NCBI RefSeq assembly: GCF_003286085.1 | Contig: NW_020825289.1 | Location: 9,424,001-9,488,000 of the forward strand | DNA: 64,000 nt | Direction: 5' to 3' | From: Drosophila persimilis | Taxonomy: Eukaryota; Arthropoda; Insecta; Diptera; Drosophilidae | Shown here: in pieces, positions 54,801-64,000 of the stretch | Layout of the letters: every line of letters begins with the position of its first letter | Numbering within the stretch: the stretch's first letter is position 1 | Position numbers and translations under genes: made by a program | The notes under the pieces: model-generated | Told to the model about the DNA's origin: nothing | Databases searched by the model: none | Seen by the model: only the letters and a program-made list of their open reading frames with translations

Positions 54801-57800
54801 GCAGGGGTACGCGGACATTGTGTACGCGTTGGAGCACAACCACAGCATGCGCACCATCCCCTTTCCGGTGTTCGATATTGCGCCGCACCTCAAGAACCAT
54901 CCGGACAAGACGGACGCCGTCATGCGCAAGATGCAGGAGCTGCTGCAGCGCAACTGCAATGGTCTGCAGCGGACCAATGGTCAGGGCTTTCGGCTGCAGC
55001 ACGGCTTCATGCTCTCCTCCACTCACCAGCTGGTGGACAAACTCGTGGCCGAGACGCAGGACACCATCTCGATAGCCAAGGGCGGGGGCGGAGACTCGGC
55101 TGCCTCTGCCGTCCAGCGGCTGATCACCGACGCCGAGAACTGCAAGCAGCTGATGCCCAAGCTCCAGGAGGCCGTGCGCAGCGATGCCCATCCCATCGAG
55201 ATGAAGCTGACGCGAGTGGCCAGCGAGCTGGGCTACACGATCAAGAGCTACCTCGAGGAGACCCTAGAGACCATGATACGCACCGGCATCGAGCAGTGCC
55301 CCAAGACCCTGGGCAATCAGATTGTGATCCAAGATCTGCGCAAGGCGCTCGCCGAGCGACTGGTGGTCCCCGAAGACTTTCTGCAACAATGCCTCCTCAA
55401 CAATGCCGGCAGCGAGATAATGAACAAAGTTGGGTGAGTGTCACAAAGATGGAAATGATCAGGGCTACAATAGGTTAAGAAAGTGACTGTTGAAAGAGTT
55501 GGAAGATTGGGAGGACTATAGTATACAATGGAACAACAAATATATATTTAAATGAACTTCGCAGTAAGCGGATCCATAGAGCATCATCTTGCTTTATATA
55601 CAATGCTCATAGCTATCGCTAGAGCAAGATTCGAAGGTCGAATTCAAGCGCGAATTGCGATAACTGAGAGAAAAAAGGAGACCAAACGGAGTCTTGATAT
55701 GGGAAATGTTTAGGAAAATTGTAGAATTTCATTTGAATATGATTACAGAATGGTGAGCATTGTAGAAAGATTAAGATTAGGATACAGTAGAATTTTTAGT
55801 AAATATTAACACAGTTATTAGTCATGATTCGCAAACGAAAAAAGAAATGAGGCCGAAGCTGTAGATACACTTACAGCTGGACAGCACTTTCTGTGATTCG
55901 TGAGTGATCTATGAAAGGTTACAGCCGACAGAGTAGTTTCCATAAAAACAGACTAATTAATATGCAAACTGACCAAGAATTTGTATGGCAAGCCCAAATG
56001 GGGCTACCCTCTGGAAGAGTATGGGAAGCAAGCAAACAAACATATTGTTTTTGCATATTTTAAATTGCGTTTCGAGTGGCGCTCTCTGCCAGCGAAGCAG
56101 CCTCTCCACAACGCTCGACTCCCCACTCTCAGTTGGAATGTGGAGAGTGGAGAGCACTGGCATTAGCACGTGTGTGTGTGTGGGGGATAGTGGTAGAAAT
56201 AGAAAGAGCGAGAGAGCATACTCCCCGATAAGATTAAAAAACACACACACAAGAAAAACAGAAACAGCTGAATGCAGTTCCACTGTGCCAAAGGGGATAT
56301 CGGACTCAAACGCGTCTGTGGGCCAGAGCCAGGCACATAGGATATAGGAATAGACATATGTATACATTTCTAAGAAAACATATGTGTCGCGATATTGTGT
56401 GAGCGCCAGCAAATAGTCCGAGGAGAATCCAGTGCGAATCAGTTGGCAGTCATCGTGCGACAGCTGTTGAGCAGCGACCCCCGACCAGCATAGAGATGGG
56501 TCTGATGCGCACTCTGTGCTGCTGCTTCGGCGGCTCGTCCTCGAAGGCCCAGGGCAGCAGTCCAGTCTACAGAGTGTGTCCCGATGAAGAGGTGGAACCT
56601 TCGCCTGCCCTTTTGCCCGCAGATCCAGAGCCAGCTGGCCAAAAGTAGCCCTGCTCTCCGGCTCCCCTTCGACTCCATTGACTAATTGGTGCTTGGTTCT
56701 TTACAGTGAGATTGAGCAGACGCTGGCCGCCGCCATCTCGGACCGGGCAACGGATGAGGTGCTGGAGGCATTGACCCGCTATCGCCGGGGCATGGGCATC
56801 GCCGAGTCGCCGTCGGTGCTGCTGGATGAGCCCCAGACGCCGGACATTGTACGCAGTCGCTCCAGTCATGTAAGTAGTGTGCATCGATCTACCTATGCGT
56901 CTATCGAGGAGGCACCCCCCTTATCAGGCCCGGGGCAAAGCTGGCTCATGTCACATGTGATGTCATGGCCCCTAAGGCCCCCAGAGAGAGGTACCCACTT
57001 TCGACAAAAGTGGAGCACCTCGCCAGCGACTGAGCCAGTTGGCCGCCGACTCCGCTTATCAGCATTCGATTAAATATTGGGCCAGTTTTGGGGGGTTGCC
57101 GAATCGACAAACTATTTGGAGTGGACCACAACACAGACAGCAACAGACAGCGACGAGCAAACACTAACCGATCGCACATACCCTTCAACTCTGACTCTTG
57201 CAGGATGCGGACGGGCTGATCATACGCCCGGGCGGACGCGGCTCGATACTGCCCAAGCTGGGCCTGGAATCGCCCACTGTAAGTGTTGAAAATCTGTCGC
57301 TACCCAATTGGATGCAATAGACACCTCCAAAAAAAATAAACCAAAAACCAATTAGACCATAGAAATACATCGAAGATTGCAAGCGAATAGTGTAGAGTGC
57401 TAAATGCTGAGAAGAAGTCACACCCTCATAGATACACACACATACACCCATATAGCATATATACGTATATACGTACATTCATGTGTAAAATGAACTCAAA
57501 ACAAACCGTAGCTGGAACAAACACACGATCGCAAATGAAAGACATCGAAATCGAAACAAATTAAAGTGCAATATGCACCAGCATACCTCCTACATACTCG
57601 TGCATACATACATCATTGAATCATCGAATCTCATTAATAAATTATGTACTCAAATGTGTATTCAAAATGCTCATGCTCATTATTTTTCTCATGTCTTCCT
57701 GCCCCCGACAAACACCCAACCAACCAACCATCAACCATCAAATCAACCAAACCAAACCAAATCAATGTACAAAAACCGCAACAACTCGTACTCGTAATCG

Positions 57801-60626
57801 TACTCGTACTCGTACTATATAAATATAAACTACTATATTTAAACCTTGTCTCCAACTCATTTACATAATTGCATTTCAAAATCAAACAAACACAAAAGAA
57901 ATTGGAATATCTCAACCTTGTAAGTAGTATTTGTCATATCTCTCTTTCTCTGTTTCCCTCTGTCTCTATCTCTGTATAACTCTGTAGTTGGGTCGATGAA
58001 TCAGCTGCCTCTGGGACTGCCAGCGAATCATGGGGCAGATGCTCCTTGATTCCCCGACAGCTGAGAGCTGGCTGAGAGAGATCGGACCCAACTCTTATCC
58101 TTAAATTTATGCCATTCCATTCCCCCGCTCTGCTGTAGTCTGCTCGTTTCTGTAGAATATCTATATCTGTTTTAAACCGTAGTCGATCCCCCGAAATACA
58201 AACACATTTCATTATTTCACACAAACCATAAACACACCCGTAGAAATCCCTCCCCGACCCGCCCCTCCGAATATGAAGGATTTGCAGACACCTCCATCTA
58301 ATGGAGTCCATCTAATGACATCCATCCACCCCGCAGGCCACTCCCCATCTGCCCACCAAGCGGCGCAGCGTTGCCCGAAAGGTTCGTCCCCAGTCGGTCG
58401 TGGAGAATCTCAGTCTGAGCCACATACCGGATCTGCTGGAGTCCCCCTCCTCGCATCGCTCCAACTCCCAGCTGTCGACCCGCGGTGCAGCTGCCGGTGC
58501 CGCCGCCTTGGCCGCTGCCAGCAACATGACGGACAGCATCGCGGCCATGGACGATGGCGGCGTCGACGAGTGCTGCGACTCTATCACCGAGCTGCCCAGC
58601 GCCTCGTTCCAGCTGCAGCACCTGGTCAAGGGACGACCGAAGCGGGCCAAGACGCGGGCCCCGACCCGGCCGCTGGTCAGCGCCGAGTGTGCCGGTGGCG
58701 GCAGGGAGATTGGCGAGGGACTGGAGCACTTCTTTCGTCCGGGATCGGTGACACCCACCACACTGACGCCCCTCGTCTCGCCCACGTCGGAGGAGTGCAG
58801 CTCGCTGTCGTTTGTCGACAGCCCCACCATGAGCCGCGATGGCAACGGACACATGACCTCCGAGGAGACCACGCCCATCCTGGAGGAGCGCCGACCAATC
58901 AAATTAGAGCGCCAATCGCCCCTCCTCAAGAGTAAGTGAATCCTGGATAATCTACAGAACCATATCTGATGATGCCTTTCCCGCAGGTGCCTCCTGGGCC
59001 ACCCGGTCGCGCTCCACGGACAACCTCGAGAAGTATTCGCCGTTGGTGGGACGCAAATCGCCGCTGGTCAAGATGCGCACCGAGGGTGGGCCGGGCTCGG
59101 GTGCTGCCATGGAAGAGGGAGCCACATCCGGATTGCTCAAAGCGGGCAACCGCGATGACAAGATGCGCTCGCCGAGCAGCGATTCGATCAAGAGCCACGC
59201 CACCAGCGGCGAGGGAAGCGTGATAGTGAAGACGGGCAACGGAATCCTGCGCACGCCCATTGTGCTGCAGAAGCCGCGTCCCTGGTCTGTGGTGGGCAGC
59301 GAGCCCAAGTCCAGCGATCTGGTCACTGGAAACGGTACCGCCGAGTCCAACAAGACGACGCCGGACAAGCTGCAGGAAGGTATGAAATGGGAGGGGGGTC
59401 TGAATCCTATCAGCAATCACTAATCACTCTTTTCTGTTCAGATGTTGAGGTGCTGACCTTTGGCCAGAGCACCGGCGGCTCGATAGTGGGTATCACACCG
59501 GGCATAGCCATAGCAGGGGGCGGCAGTGGCGGGGGCAGCATTGTGGGCATTACACCAGGTGAGCGCCGGACACTGTTCCCATAACGAAAACGAAACGAAA
59601 TAATCAATCTTCTGTTGCAGGAGCTGCCCTTGAGAAGAAGTCTGTGCGCGAGCTGGCGGCAGGCCTTAGTCGATTGGGTAAGTGGAGTGTCCCAGTCAGT
59701 GCATGAGAAGATGTATGCGATGCCTGCCCAGCACTTTGTAGATCTATCTCCATTCGTAGATGTAGATTTTTGCAAGCTTAAACTATTTTTATTTTGTATC
59801 TTATTTATTTTCATATTTTGATTGATTTGTTGTACTCGTTAAATGTAAAGAACTCCCCATGAAACCGCCCGTTATGCCCAGAACCCTCCTGAACACAGCA
59901 GGTGGGCGCACGAGCAATGCATCTTCCACCTCCTCGAACTCGTCATTGTCATCCTCCACCAGTGGCGGTGGGACCACAACTACTACAACAACGACTACAG
60001 TATTAAATACCCAGAACCAGGCGCGCTCAAGGATTGTGAGCACCACGAGCAGCAACAGCGAGAGCCAGGAGACGCTGAGCAAGATCACCATCACAGAGCA
60101 CGGCGGCAGCAGTCAGTCCATCAGCCACTCGAGCACCACCGAGAAGAAGCACGCCATGGCCTGCGCCAGCCTCATCAGCAATGAGATCCTGAGCATGCGC
60201 AACGGTCAGCTGAGCGGCAAGTCGGGCAGCTGTGCGGAGAGCGGCGGCATCAAGCGCATCGCTGGCAAGGAGATCTCAACGCTATTCGAGGTTTGAACCC
60301 GGAACCACAGCTGCTTCAATCATGAATCGCCGTTCGAAATTTTTGGTGGCCTCGTTGTTTCGGTTGCTCATCCTGTGCGTCTAACATTTGTTGTCTAGTG
60401 TGTAGTCCCTAGGTTGCATGTCACTAGCACTCATCCTGCATCTGTATGTTGCCTGTTGTCATAGTAATTGTTAAGCTGAGAAATACGAAAATAACGTATA
60501 CACACGTTTAACCTCTGCCCATCCGAACAGGAGACATTAGCTGAAGACCTGCAGCGCACCACCTCGACACGACGCATGTTTAGAGAGACTACGCCCTACA
60601 CAAAGGAGGATGTCGTTGATTTATAA
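41675..60626 (+). CDS. CARMIL: CARMIL, F-actin-uncapping LRRC16-type protein
   Basis: CARMIL binds capping protein and removes it from actin barbed ends at the leading edge and membrane. Exons: 41675-41711, 49230-49327, 50873-50923, 50990-51118, 51210-51293, 52285-52511, 52576-52737, 52803-52900, 53122-53163, 53630-53817, 53881-53958, 54031-54364, 54440-55433, 56707-56869, 57204-57278, 58337-58931, 58987-59379, 59442-59558, 59621-59677, 59851-60290, then stop at 60296 or splice to 60531-60626. This gives 1455 or 1485 residues. A PH-like domain (residues 13-140) is followed by the leucine-rich repeats, a helical dimerisation region and the CPI motif LQHLVKGRPKRAKTRAP (near 1013). A Pro/Ser/Thr-rich tail follows. 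It matches vertebrate CARMIL throughout, e.g. REEVAWDVDTIYL and PPSFKQFFTSTLSLKHLNIA. Confidence 0.95.
41712..44206 (+). other. CARMIL intron 1, first part
   Basis: Opens with CT-rich sequence (41722-41765), then AT-rich. A promoter for the alternative exon probably lies in 43.9-44.2 kb. The 129-codon frame at 43323-43712 is treated under findings. Confidence 0.5.
44207..44312 (+). CDS. CARMIL: Alternative first coding exon of CARMIL (MAGMYTNEM...)
   Basis: ATG 44207 opens MAGMYTNEMMNHIDQYLRRI, continuing with MELQIRDVVKKQRDE, and stops at the donor GAAG|GTGAGC. It leaves one base, as does the standard first exon, so it joins 49230 in frame (..DE+ESVKS). The peptide is a charged amphipathic helix of 35 residues with good codon character. 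A stop lies upstream in frame at 44180. It would give a CARMIL with a helical extension before the PH domain, made from a promoter within intron 1. Confidence 0.75.
44313..49229 (+). other. CARMIL intron 1, second part
   Basis: About 4.9 kb with a (CTG)n run at 45825-45853, GACAGC repeats near 46502-46540, a CA run at 46966-46985 and GA/CT tracts at 45690-45715 and 48516-48532. No exon is recognised; a 178-codon frame is discussed in findings. Confidence 0.5.
45825..45853. repeat. (CTG)n trinucleotide run
   Basis: Nearly ten perfect CTG units inside CARMIL intron 1; not in a supported coding frame. Confidence 0.95.
49328..50872 (+). other. CARMIL intron 2
   Basis: AT-rich intron of 1.5 kb; no coding exon or structured element could be supported. 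Confidence 0.55.
51294..52284 (+). other. CARMIL intron with a GC donor (GC-AG class)
   Basis: The exon ends ATCCGCAAG and the intron starts GCAAGT; it ends TTCAACAG at 52284. Only this pairing keeps the frame (IIRK|IDIQPP). Using the GT four bases later shifts the frame. The rest of the intron is non-coding. Confidence 0.85.
53122..53163 (+). CDS. CARMIL: CARMIL 42-nt cassette exon
   Basis: The exon encodes ASSLCALLGKIVQ in frame, with acceptor GTGTAG|GT and a weak donor CAAG|GTTTGC. Both it and the next exon (53630) begin GTGC in the same phase, so it can be kept or skipped. Skipping gives EDKG+AIHLAGPIAKVSKGL, which lines up without gap with vertebrate EDRGVSSLSIQFAKLPKGL. Including it adds 14 residues in a leucine-rich repeat. 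Confidence 0.7.
53164..53629 (+). other. CARMIL intron after the 42-nt exon
   Basis: 466 bases, AT-rich, without further exon. Ends CTGCTTAG. Confidence 0.6.
55434..56495 (+). other. CARMIL intron, part upstream of the small ORF
   Basis: The intron 55434-56706 begins GTGAGT and ends TTACAG. This upstream part is non-coding and AT-rich up to about 56080, then GC-richer, which is consistent with an internal promoter before the small ORF at 56496. Confidence 0.5.
56496..56648 (+). CDS. Small nested ORF, 50 aa, MG...CCC lipidation-like N-terminus
   Basis: The frame begins MGLMRTLCCCFGGSSSKAQG and ends PADPEPAGQK before TAG. Gly2 followed by a basic residue and three cysteines is the pattern of N-myristoylated and palmitoylated membrane proteins; the rest is acidic and Pro-rich. 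The ORF is GC-rich, in fair start context, and lies in the last 211 bases of a CARMIL intron on the same strand. No donor inside it joins CARMIL exon 56707 in frame. It may be a nested small gene or the leader ORF of a short CARMIL transcript. No family recognised. Confidence 0.45.
   Translation: MGLMRTLCCCFGGSSSKAQGSSPVYRVCPDEEVEPSPALLPADPEPAGQK
57279..58336 (+). other. CARMIL intron with a possible 21-nt microexon
   Basis: AT-rich, with AACCAACC- and CGTACTCGTACTC-type repeats around 57715-57815. A candidate microexon is at 57899-57919. Confidence 0.5.
57899..57919 (+). CDS. CARMIL: Candidate CARMIL 21-nt microexon (KLEYLNL)
   Basis: AAAAG precedes seven codons KLEYLNL, followed by a perfect GTAAGTAG donor. 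Both neighbouring exons meet in phase 0, so seven residues could be inserted without frameshift. The acceptor lacks a pyrimidine tract, which weakens the case. Confidence 0.3.
60531..60626 (+). CDS. CARMIL: CARMIL alternative terminal exon
   Basis: After the donor FE|GTTTGA at 60290, the acceptor CGAACAG at 60530 opens a 31-codon frame, ETLAEDLQRTTSTRRMFRET and then TPYTKEDVVDL with stop TAA at 60624-60626. The frame joins exactly. If the 240-base intron is retained, the protein ends FEV at 60296. The alternative tail adds charged residues and a DVVDL carboxy end. Confidence 0.75.
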   Translation, partial: ETLAEDLQRTTSTRRMFRETTPYTKEDVVDL

Positions 60627-62204
60627 GTTTTCTAGTTATATGCTCAACATTCCTTTAGATCGTCCCTGGCCCACCCTAACTCCGACCCCGCCCCATCCCA
60701 TCCGAGAGCCGGCCACAGTTTTGTGTGATCGATCGATCCAAAGGGATGATTAGATGATGATATGTTTAAGACGAGAAGATATGTAGAGACGGTAACGGAA
60801 ACGAGGTTGCAACTTATTCGTACTGAACCATTAATTTATGTGCAATGGCGCGTGTGTATTGTTTTCCTTTGGCAATTTTGTGGAATGAACGTGATTTATT
60901 TATTGATATACATACCTACTATATAACCTACATTTTATCCAAATTAACCTTTGCATATTTATAAAGATGTTTTTGTGTACTATATTTTATATTTTATGTA
61001 TTTTAAATGATTTAAGTGCCAATTATATACAGAACTAAAAGAAATCTATTTTTAGCGCGTGCTATTAAACAATTTCAATGAAACTAACGAAGGAGCGCAA
61101 TGAATATGATATGATATGTATCTATGAATGAGAGATATGGAGAGATTATACGATGTATACACTTTATGTAGATCGATTGCGTGCATACGAACTATTTTAA
61201 TGGCCTACACCTAAACAAATCGAAATGAAATACAATATTTTTTATAACTGCTTCCAAATACACGTATTTATCGTTTATTATTTCAATAGTTTTCATTTTC
61301 CTTACAACTATACACGTACATATGTATATATAGGTACATACATGTGTGTGGTATTAAAACGACAATCCGTTTCAAATATTCAAGCGCCGTTTGCGACAAA
61401 GAACGTATGCATTTATTTACTGAGAAGCTCTGCTCTGATTTTTTATACAAAGTTAACAATTTACGCTAAGAAATTACTATATGTGAACGATAACGAATTA
61501 CCCAATGCATTTAAAAGTACAGTAAACATACTACTATATACTCGAGATGAAGATCAAGTAGTTTGCACGAATGACACAGGAAGTTTTATCCAAGAGAGTT
61601 TGACCCAGTCCACCTCCACCGAACACACGCACTTCGAGTTTAAAGTGTTGCCCGATATCTCCCATAGTTGGCTCAATTGTTTGCCATTCAACTTAGACAC
61701 AAATGAAACGAAAATACGAAATACTTTACGTGTTCATTATGGTTAAGCAATTAAAACTTCATTGTAATCTATTGAAATTCAAATTAAATGGAAAACAACA
61801 ATTTAGCCCTGCGTTTCCCTTTCAAACTTCGATACAAAACCGCCACTACTTGCACCATCGATACCGATATTTTTCTATTATATAAAATAGTTTTGGGTCG
61901 TCGTCGATATTTTAAATAGTGGGTTAAGTTTTTTCATTCCACACTTTACGTTTTTTACCGTTGGGAACATTCAATTTTCCTAGAACATGTCCCGCAAAAA
62001 GTGCGCGCGATTCTGCACACCCTAGGGAAAGGATATTATAGAATTGCGAAAATGTTTGTCATCCGAGGCTCTAATGAATACAGAAATAGTCAGTCTCTGT
62101 TATTAGTGGCCTTCTTACAGAGACCAACATTAGGTATCGGGAGCAATATTCAAATTAGCTTGGAAAAAGAATTTTACCGTGAAATAGAGTATAAATACTC
62201 GTAG
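60627..62204. other. CARMIL 3' UTR and AT-rich intergenic DNA
   Basis: The 3' UTR begins after 60626; no single poly(A) signal stands out with certainty. A 173-codon frame at 61225-61746 is unusually long for such AT-rich DNA but has poor codon character. DRE-like CCATCGATACCGATA lies at about 61856. Confidence 0.45.
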
Positions 62205-62850
62205 CGGATTCATTTGACCAGCAACAATGACGTAACATTCGAGACATACTTACGTTTCATTCCTTGCACACTTACGTTTTTGTGCTTTCAATTAATTTTT
62301 TAAACCTTATTTAAGAAAAATGTAATAAAAGTAGCAAATCTTGCGGAAATTTTATTCATCAATGACATAAAACTATTTGAAAAGAGCTGAAGGTCCTAGT
62401 TAGCCAGCATTATTCAACAGAATAACAAAATTGAGCAATAGGAACGATTATTCCCTTTCGTTTATTTGTTTCACCTTTTTCAGTAAACCTTTATTTAGAC
62501 AAAATCCAATAAATGCAAGTATTTAGAATAAGACAGTTAAGTAGAATTTTTGATTCATTAATCTGGTCAAAATTTTTTCAGGGCTGGCGGTTCTATCTAT
62601 CGACGGAAAACGATTAACCCATTGTAAGCCACGGGGTTATGTTAATAATCCACCGAAAGTAAAGAAAATTTACTAATATTAGCGCAGTTCAGGGGAAAGA
62701 TATCGTGGTGTTTTTTGAAGTTCAGAGAAGAGATGGCATGAATCTACAGGAAGAATTTACAATCGTTAATATCTTCCGCCATTTACCTCAAGTAGTTGAA
62801 CTATTTAAATGTAGGGGGCTTAAGTCGGCTAAGTTTGTTTTTTCATCAGT
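62205..62850 (-). repeat. Dispersed repeat copy upstream of U2A
   Basis: Reverse-complemented, 62490-62555 reads TTCTACTTAACTG.CTTATTC, then TAAATACTTGCATTTATT, and matches 24609-24648 closely. 62590-62660 matches 24676-24735 (TTCGGTGGA.TATTAA, CAATGGGTTAATCGTT). Blocks at 62228-62330 and 62796-62832 match the 40.4-kb copy in the same orientation. There is no coding capacity. Confidence 0.75.
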
Positions 62851-62857
62851 AAACCGG

Positions 62858-62868
62858 CGGTCACATTG
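62858..62868 (+). promoter_or_regulatory. M1BP/Ohler motif-1-like element before U2A
   Basis: CGGTCACATTG differs at one position from the fly core-promoter motif YGGTCACACTR and lies about 100 bases upstream of the U2A start codon, where a housekeeping gene would carry it. Confidence 0.5.
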
Positions 62869-62970
62869 CACGCGTCGGAATCGCTTCGTTTTTTACTGTA
62901 TTTTCTGTGAAAAATATTGTCCATTCAATAGCGTTTTTTGAGTAAACTATTATAAATAAGCACAGACACT

Positions 62971-63765
62971 ATGGTGAAGCTTACGCCGGAGTTGATAAAC
63001 CAGTCCATGCAATACATAAATCCGTGCAGGGAGCGGGAGCTCGATTTGCGCGGCTACAAAATTCCACAGATCGAAAATCTTGGTGCTACTCTGGACCAGT
63101 TCGACACCATTGACTTGTCGGACAACGATTTGAGGAAGCTGGACAATCTGCCGCACCTACCGCGTCTCAAGTGCCTGCTGCTGAACAACAATCGCATTTT
63201 GCGCATCAGCGAGGGCCTGGAGGCCGTTATTCCCAATCTGAGCTCCATCATTCTGACGGGCAATAACTTGCAGGAGCTCAGCGACTTGGAGCCACTCGGT
63301 TCGTTCACCAAGCTGGAAACCATATGCCTGCTAATCAACCCGGTCTCCACAAAGACCAACTATCGCGAGTACATGGCCTACAAGTTTCCGCATCTGCGCC
63401 TGCTTGATTTCCGGAAGATAAAGCAGAAAGACAGGCAAGCGGCTCAGGAGTTCTTCCGCACAAAGCAGGGCAAGGACATGCTCAGGGAGGTTTCCAAAAA
63501 GTCAAAGCTGAGCGCTGCCGCAGCACTGGCAGCCGAAGCGAGTAGCGGCAAAGGGCGGGGATCTGATGGTGGTCGATTTGCCAATCCGGAGGATATGCAG
63601 CGCATACGCGAGGCCATCAAGCGGGCCAGTTCTCTGGCAGAGGTGGAACGGCTGTCGCAAATACTACAGAGCGGGCAGCTGCCGGAGAAATTCCAGCACG
63701 AAAAGGACCTGGGGCAAAACGGATCATCGCACAATGGGTCGGAGCCGGTGGCCATGGATTACTAG
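62971..63765 (+). CDS. U2A: U2A, U2 snRNP protein A'
   Basis: U2A' forms a heterodimer with U2B'' on stem-loop IV of U2 snRNA in the spliceosome. The intronless frame of 264 residues starts MVKLTPELINQSMQYINPCR, as in all U2A' proteins. Leucine-rich repeats run from about residue 20 to 140 (LDLRGYKIPQIENLG, FDTIDLSDNDLRKLD, LLLNNNRILRI, IILTGNNLQEL) and are capped by YREYMAYKFPHLRLLDFRK. The C-terminal part is Ala/Lys-rich then acidic (RIREAIKRASSLAEVERLSQ), matching the family. D. melanogaster U2A is about the same length and also near CARMIL. Confidence 0.96.
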   Translation: MVKLTPELINQSMQYINPCRERELDLRGYKIPQIENLGATLDQFDTIDLSDNDLRKLDNLPHLPRLKCLLLNNNRILRISEGLEAVIPNLSSIILTGNNLQELSDLEPLGSFTKLETICLLINPVSTKTNYREYMAYKFPHLRLLDFRKIKQKDRQAAQEFFRTKQGKDMLREVSKKSKLSAAAALAAEASSGKGRGSDGGRFANPEDMQRIREAIKRASSLAEVERLSQILQSGQLPEKFQHEKDLGQNGSSHNGSEPVAMDY

Positions 63766-63814
63766 GATTTCCCATAGCTGTCAGCTACATTTTAACTGTA
63801 GAACAATATATTGT

Positions 63815-63820
63815 AATAAA
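63815..63820 (+). terminator. Polyadenylation signal AATAAA, U2A
   Basis: Canonical signal 50 bases after the U2A stop codon. Confidence 0.75.
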
Positions 63821-64000
63821 AAATCGTGAAAAATTGTATCCCCATTTTCTGCACGCTAGATATACATACATACACAAATATATATATTGTTTCTGATTCT
63901 CAAGTAGTGCCGATGACCGGGATGGATCTTTCACAGAAAAATCTCCGTCTGGCGATGATACAGAACAGCTGACCACCATTCAAATGCACACATGATAGTA
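63821..64000 (-). other. Spacer after U2A, possible 3' end of a convergent gene
   Basis: On the minus strand, a CAG acceptor-like site near 63969 is followed by an open stretch (SSPDGDFSVKDPSRSSALLE) with some coding character. The window ends before it can be confirmed. Confidence 0.25.

Noticed and set aside
54510-55478. 322-codon plus frame overlapping CARMIL exon 13
   Set aside because: It is a +2 shadow of the LRR exon with low-complexity Arg/Ala/Gln translation; the CARMIL frame matches vertebrate protein.

Overview
This window is Drosophila genomic DNA. The evidence is compact introns with GTRAGT/YAG splice sites, ACATATGTATGTA-type and CA/GA simple repeats, CGATA clusters, and orthologues of fly genes that can be recognised by name. 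Strong G/C at third codon positions and the gene order suggest a Sophophora species other than D. melanogaster, possibly of the obscura group; the species itself is inferred, not shown.

Layout. (1) 1-23.3 kb, minus strand: most of par-1, the MARK-type polarity kinase. The final KA1 exon lies beyond base 1. Twelve shared coding exons (one a cassette) can be placed with matching phases, fed by three alternative first coding exons (at 10.4, 15.3 and 19.8 kb), each with its own N-terminus. mei-W68, the Spo11-type meiotic nuclease, lies on the same strand inside the par-1 5' region. (2) 23.8-25.3 kb: a CGATA-rich, repeat-rich spacer. In D. melanogaster par-1/mei-W68 map to 56D and the torso block to 43E, so this spacer should hold a rearrangement junction. 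(3) 25.5-29.5 kb, minus: two tandem DGAT2-family acyltransferases with identical exon sizes. (4) 31-36 kb, plus: torso (13 coding exons), then an intronless gene I do not recognise. (5) 36.5-40.1 kb, minus: Coq9, whose first exon lies upstream of an intronless glomulin-like gene; the glomulin gene therefore sits inside Coq9 intron 1. (6) 41.7-60.6 kb, plus: CARMIL with two alternative first exons, a 42-nt cassette exon, a GC-AG intron and two alternative C-termini. (7) 62.97-63.77 kb, plus: U2A.

Functionally, par-1 and CARMIL act on cell polarity and actin, torso on terminal patterning, Coq9 and the DGAT2 genes on mitochondrial and lipid metabolism, U2A on splicing and mei-W68 on meiotic breaks. 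The genes do not form one pathway.

Points most worth checking: the octad-repeat N-terminus of par-1, the Coq9/glomulin nested arrangement, a dispersed repeat family shared by three intergenic regions, a 50-codon CCC-palmitoylation-like small ORF inside CARMIL, and the par-1/Dgat2 junction.
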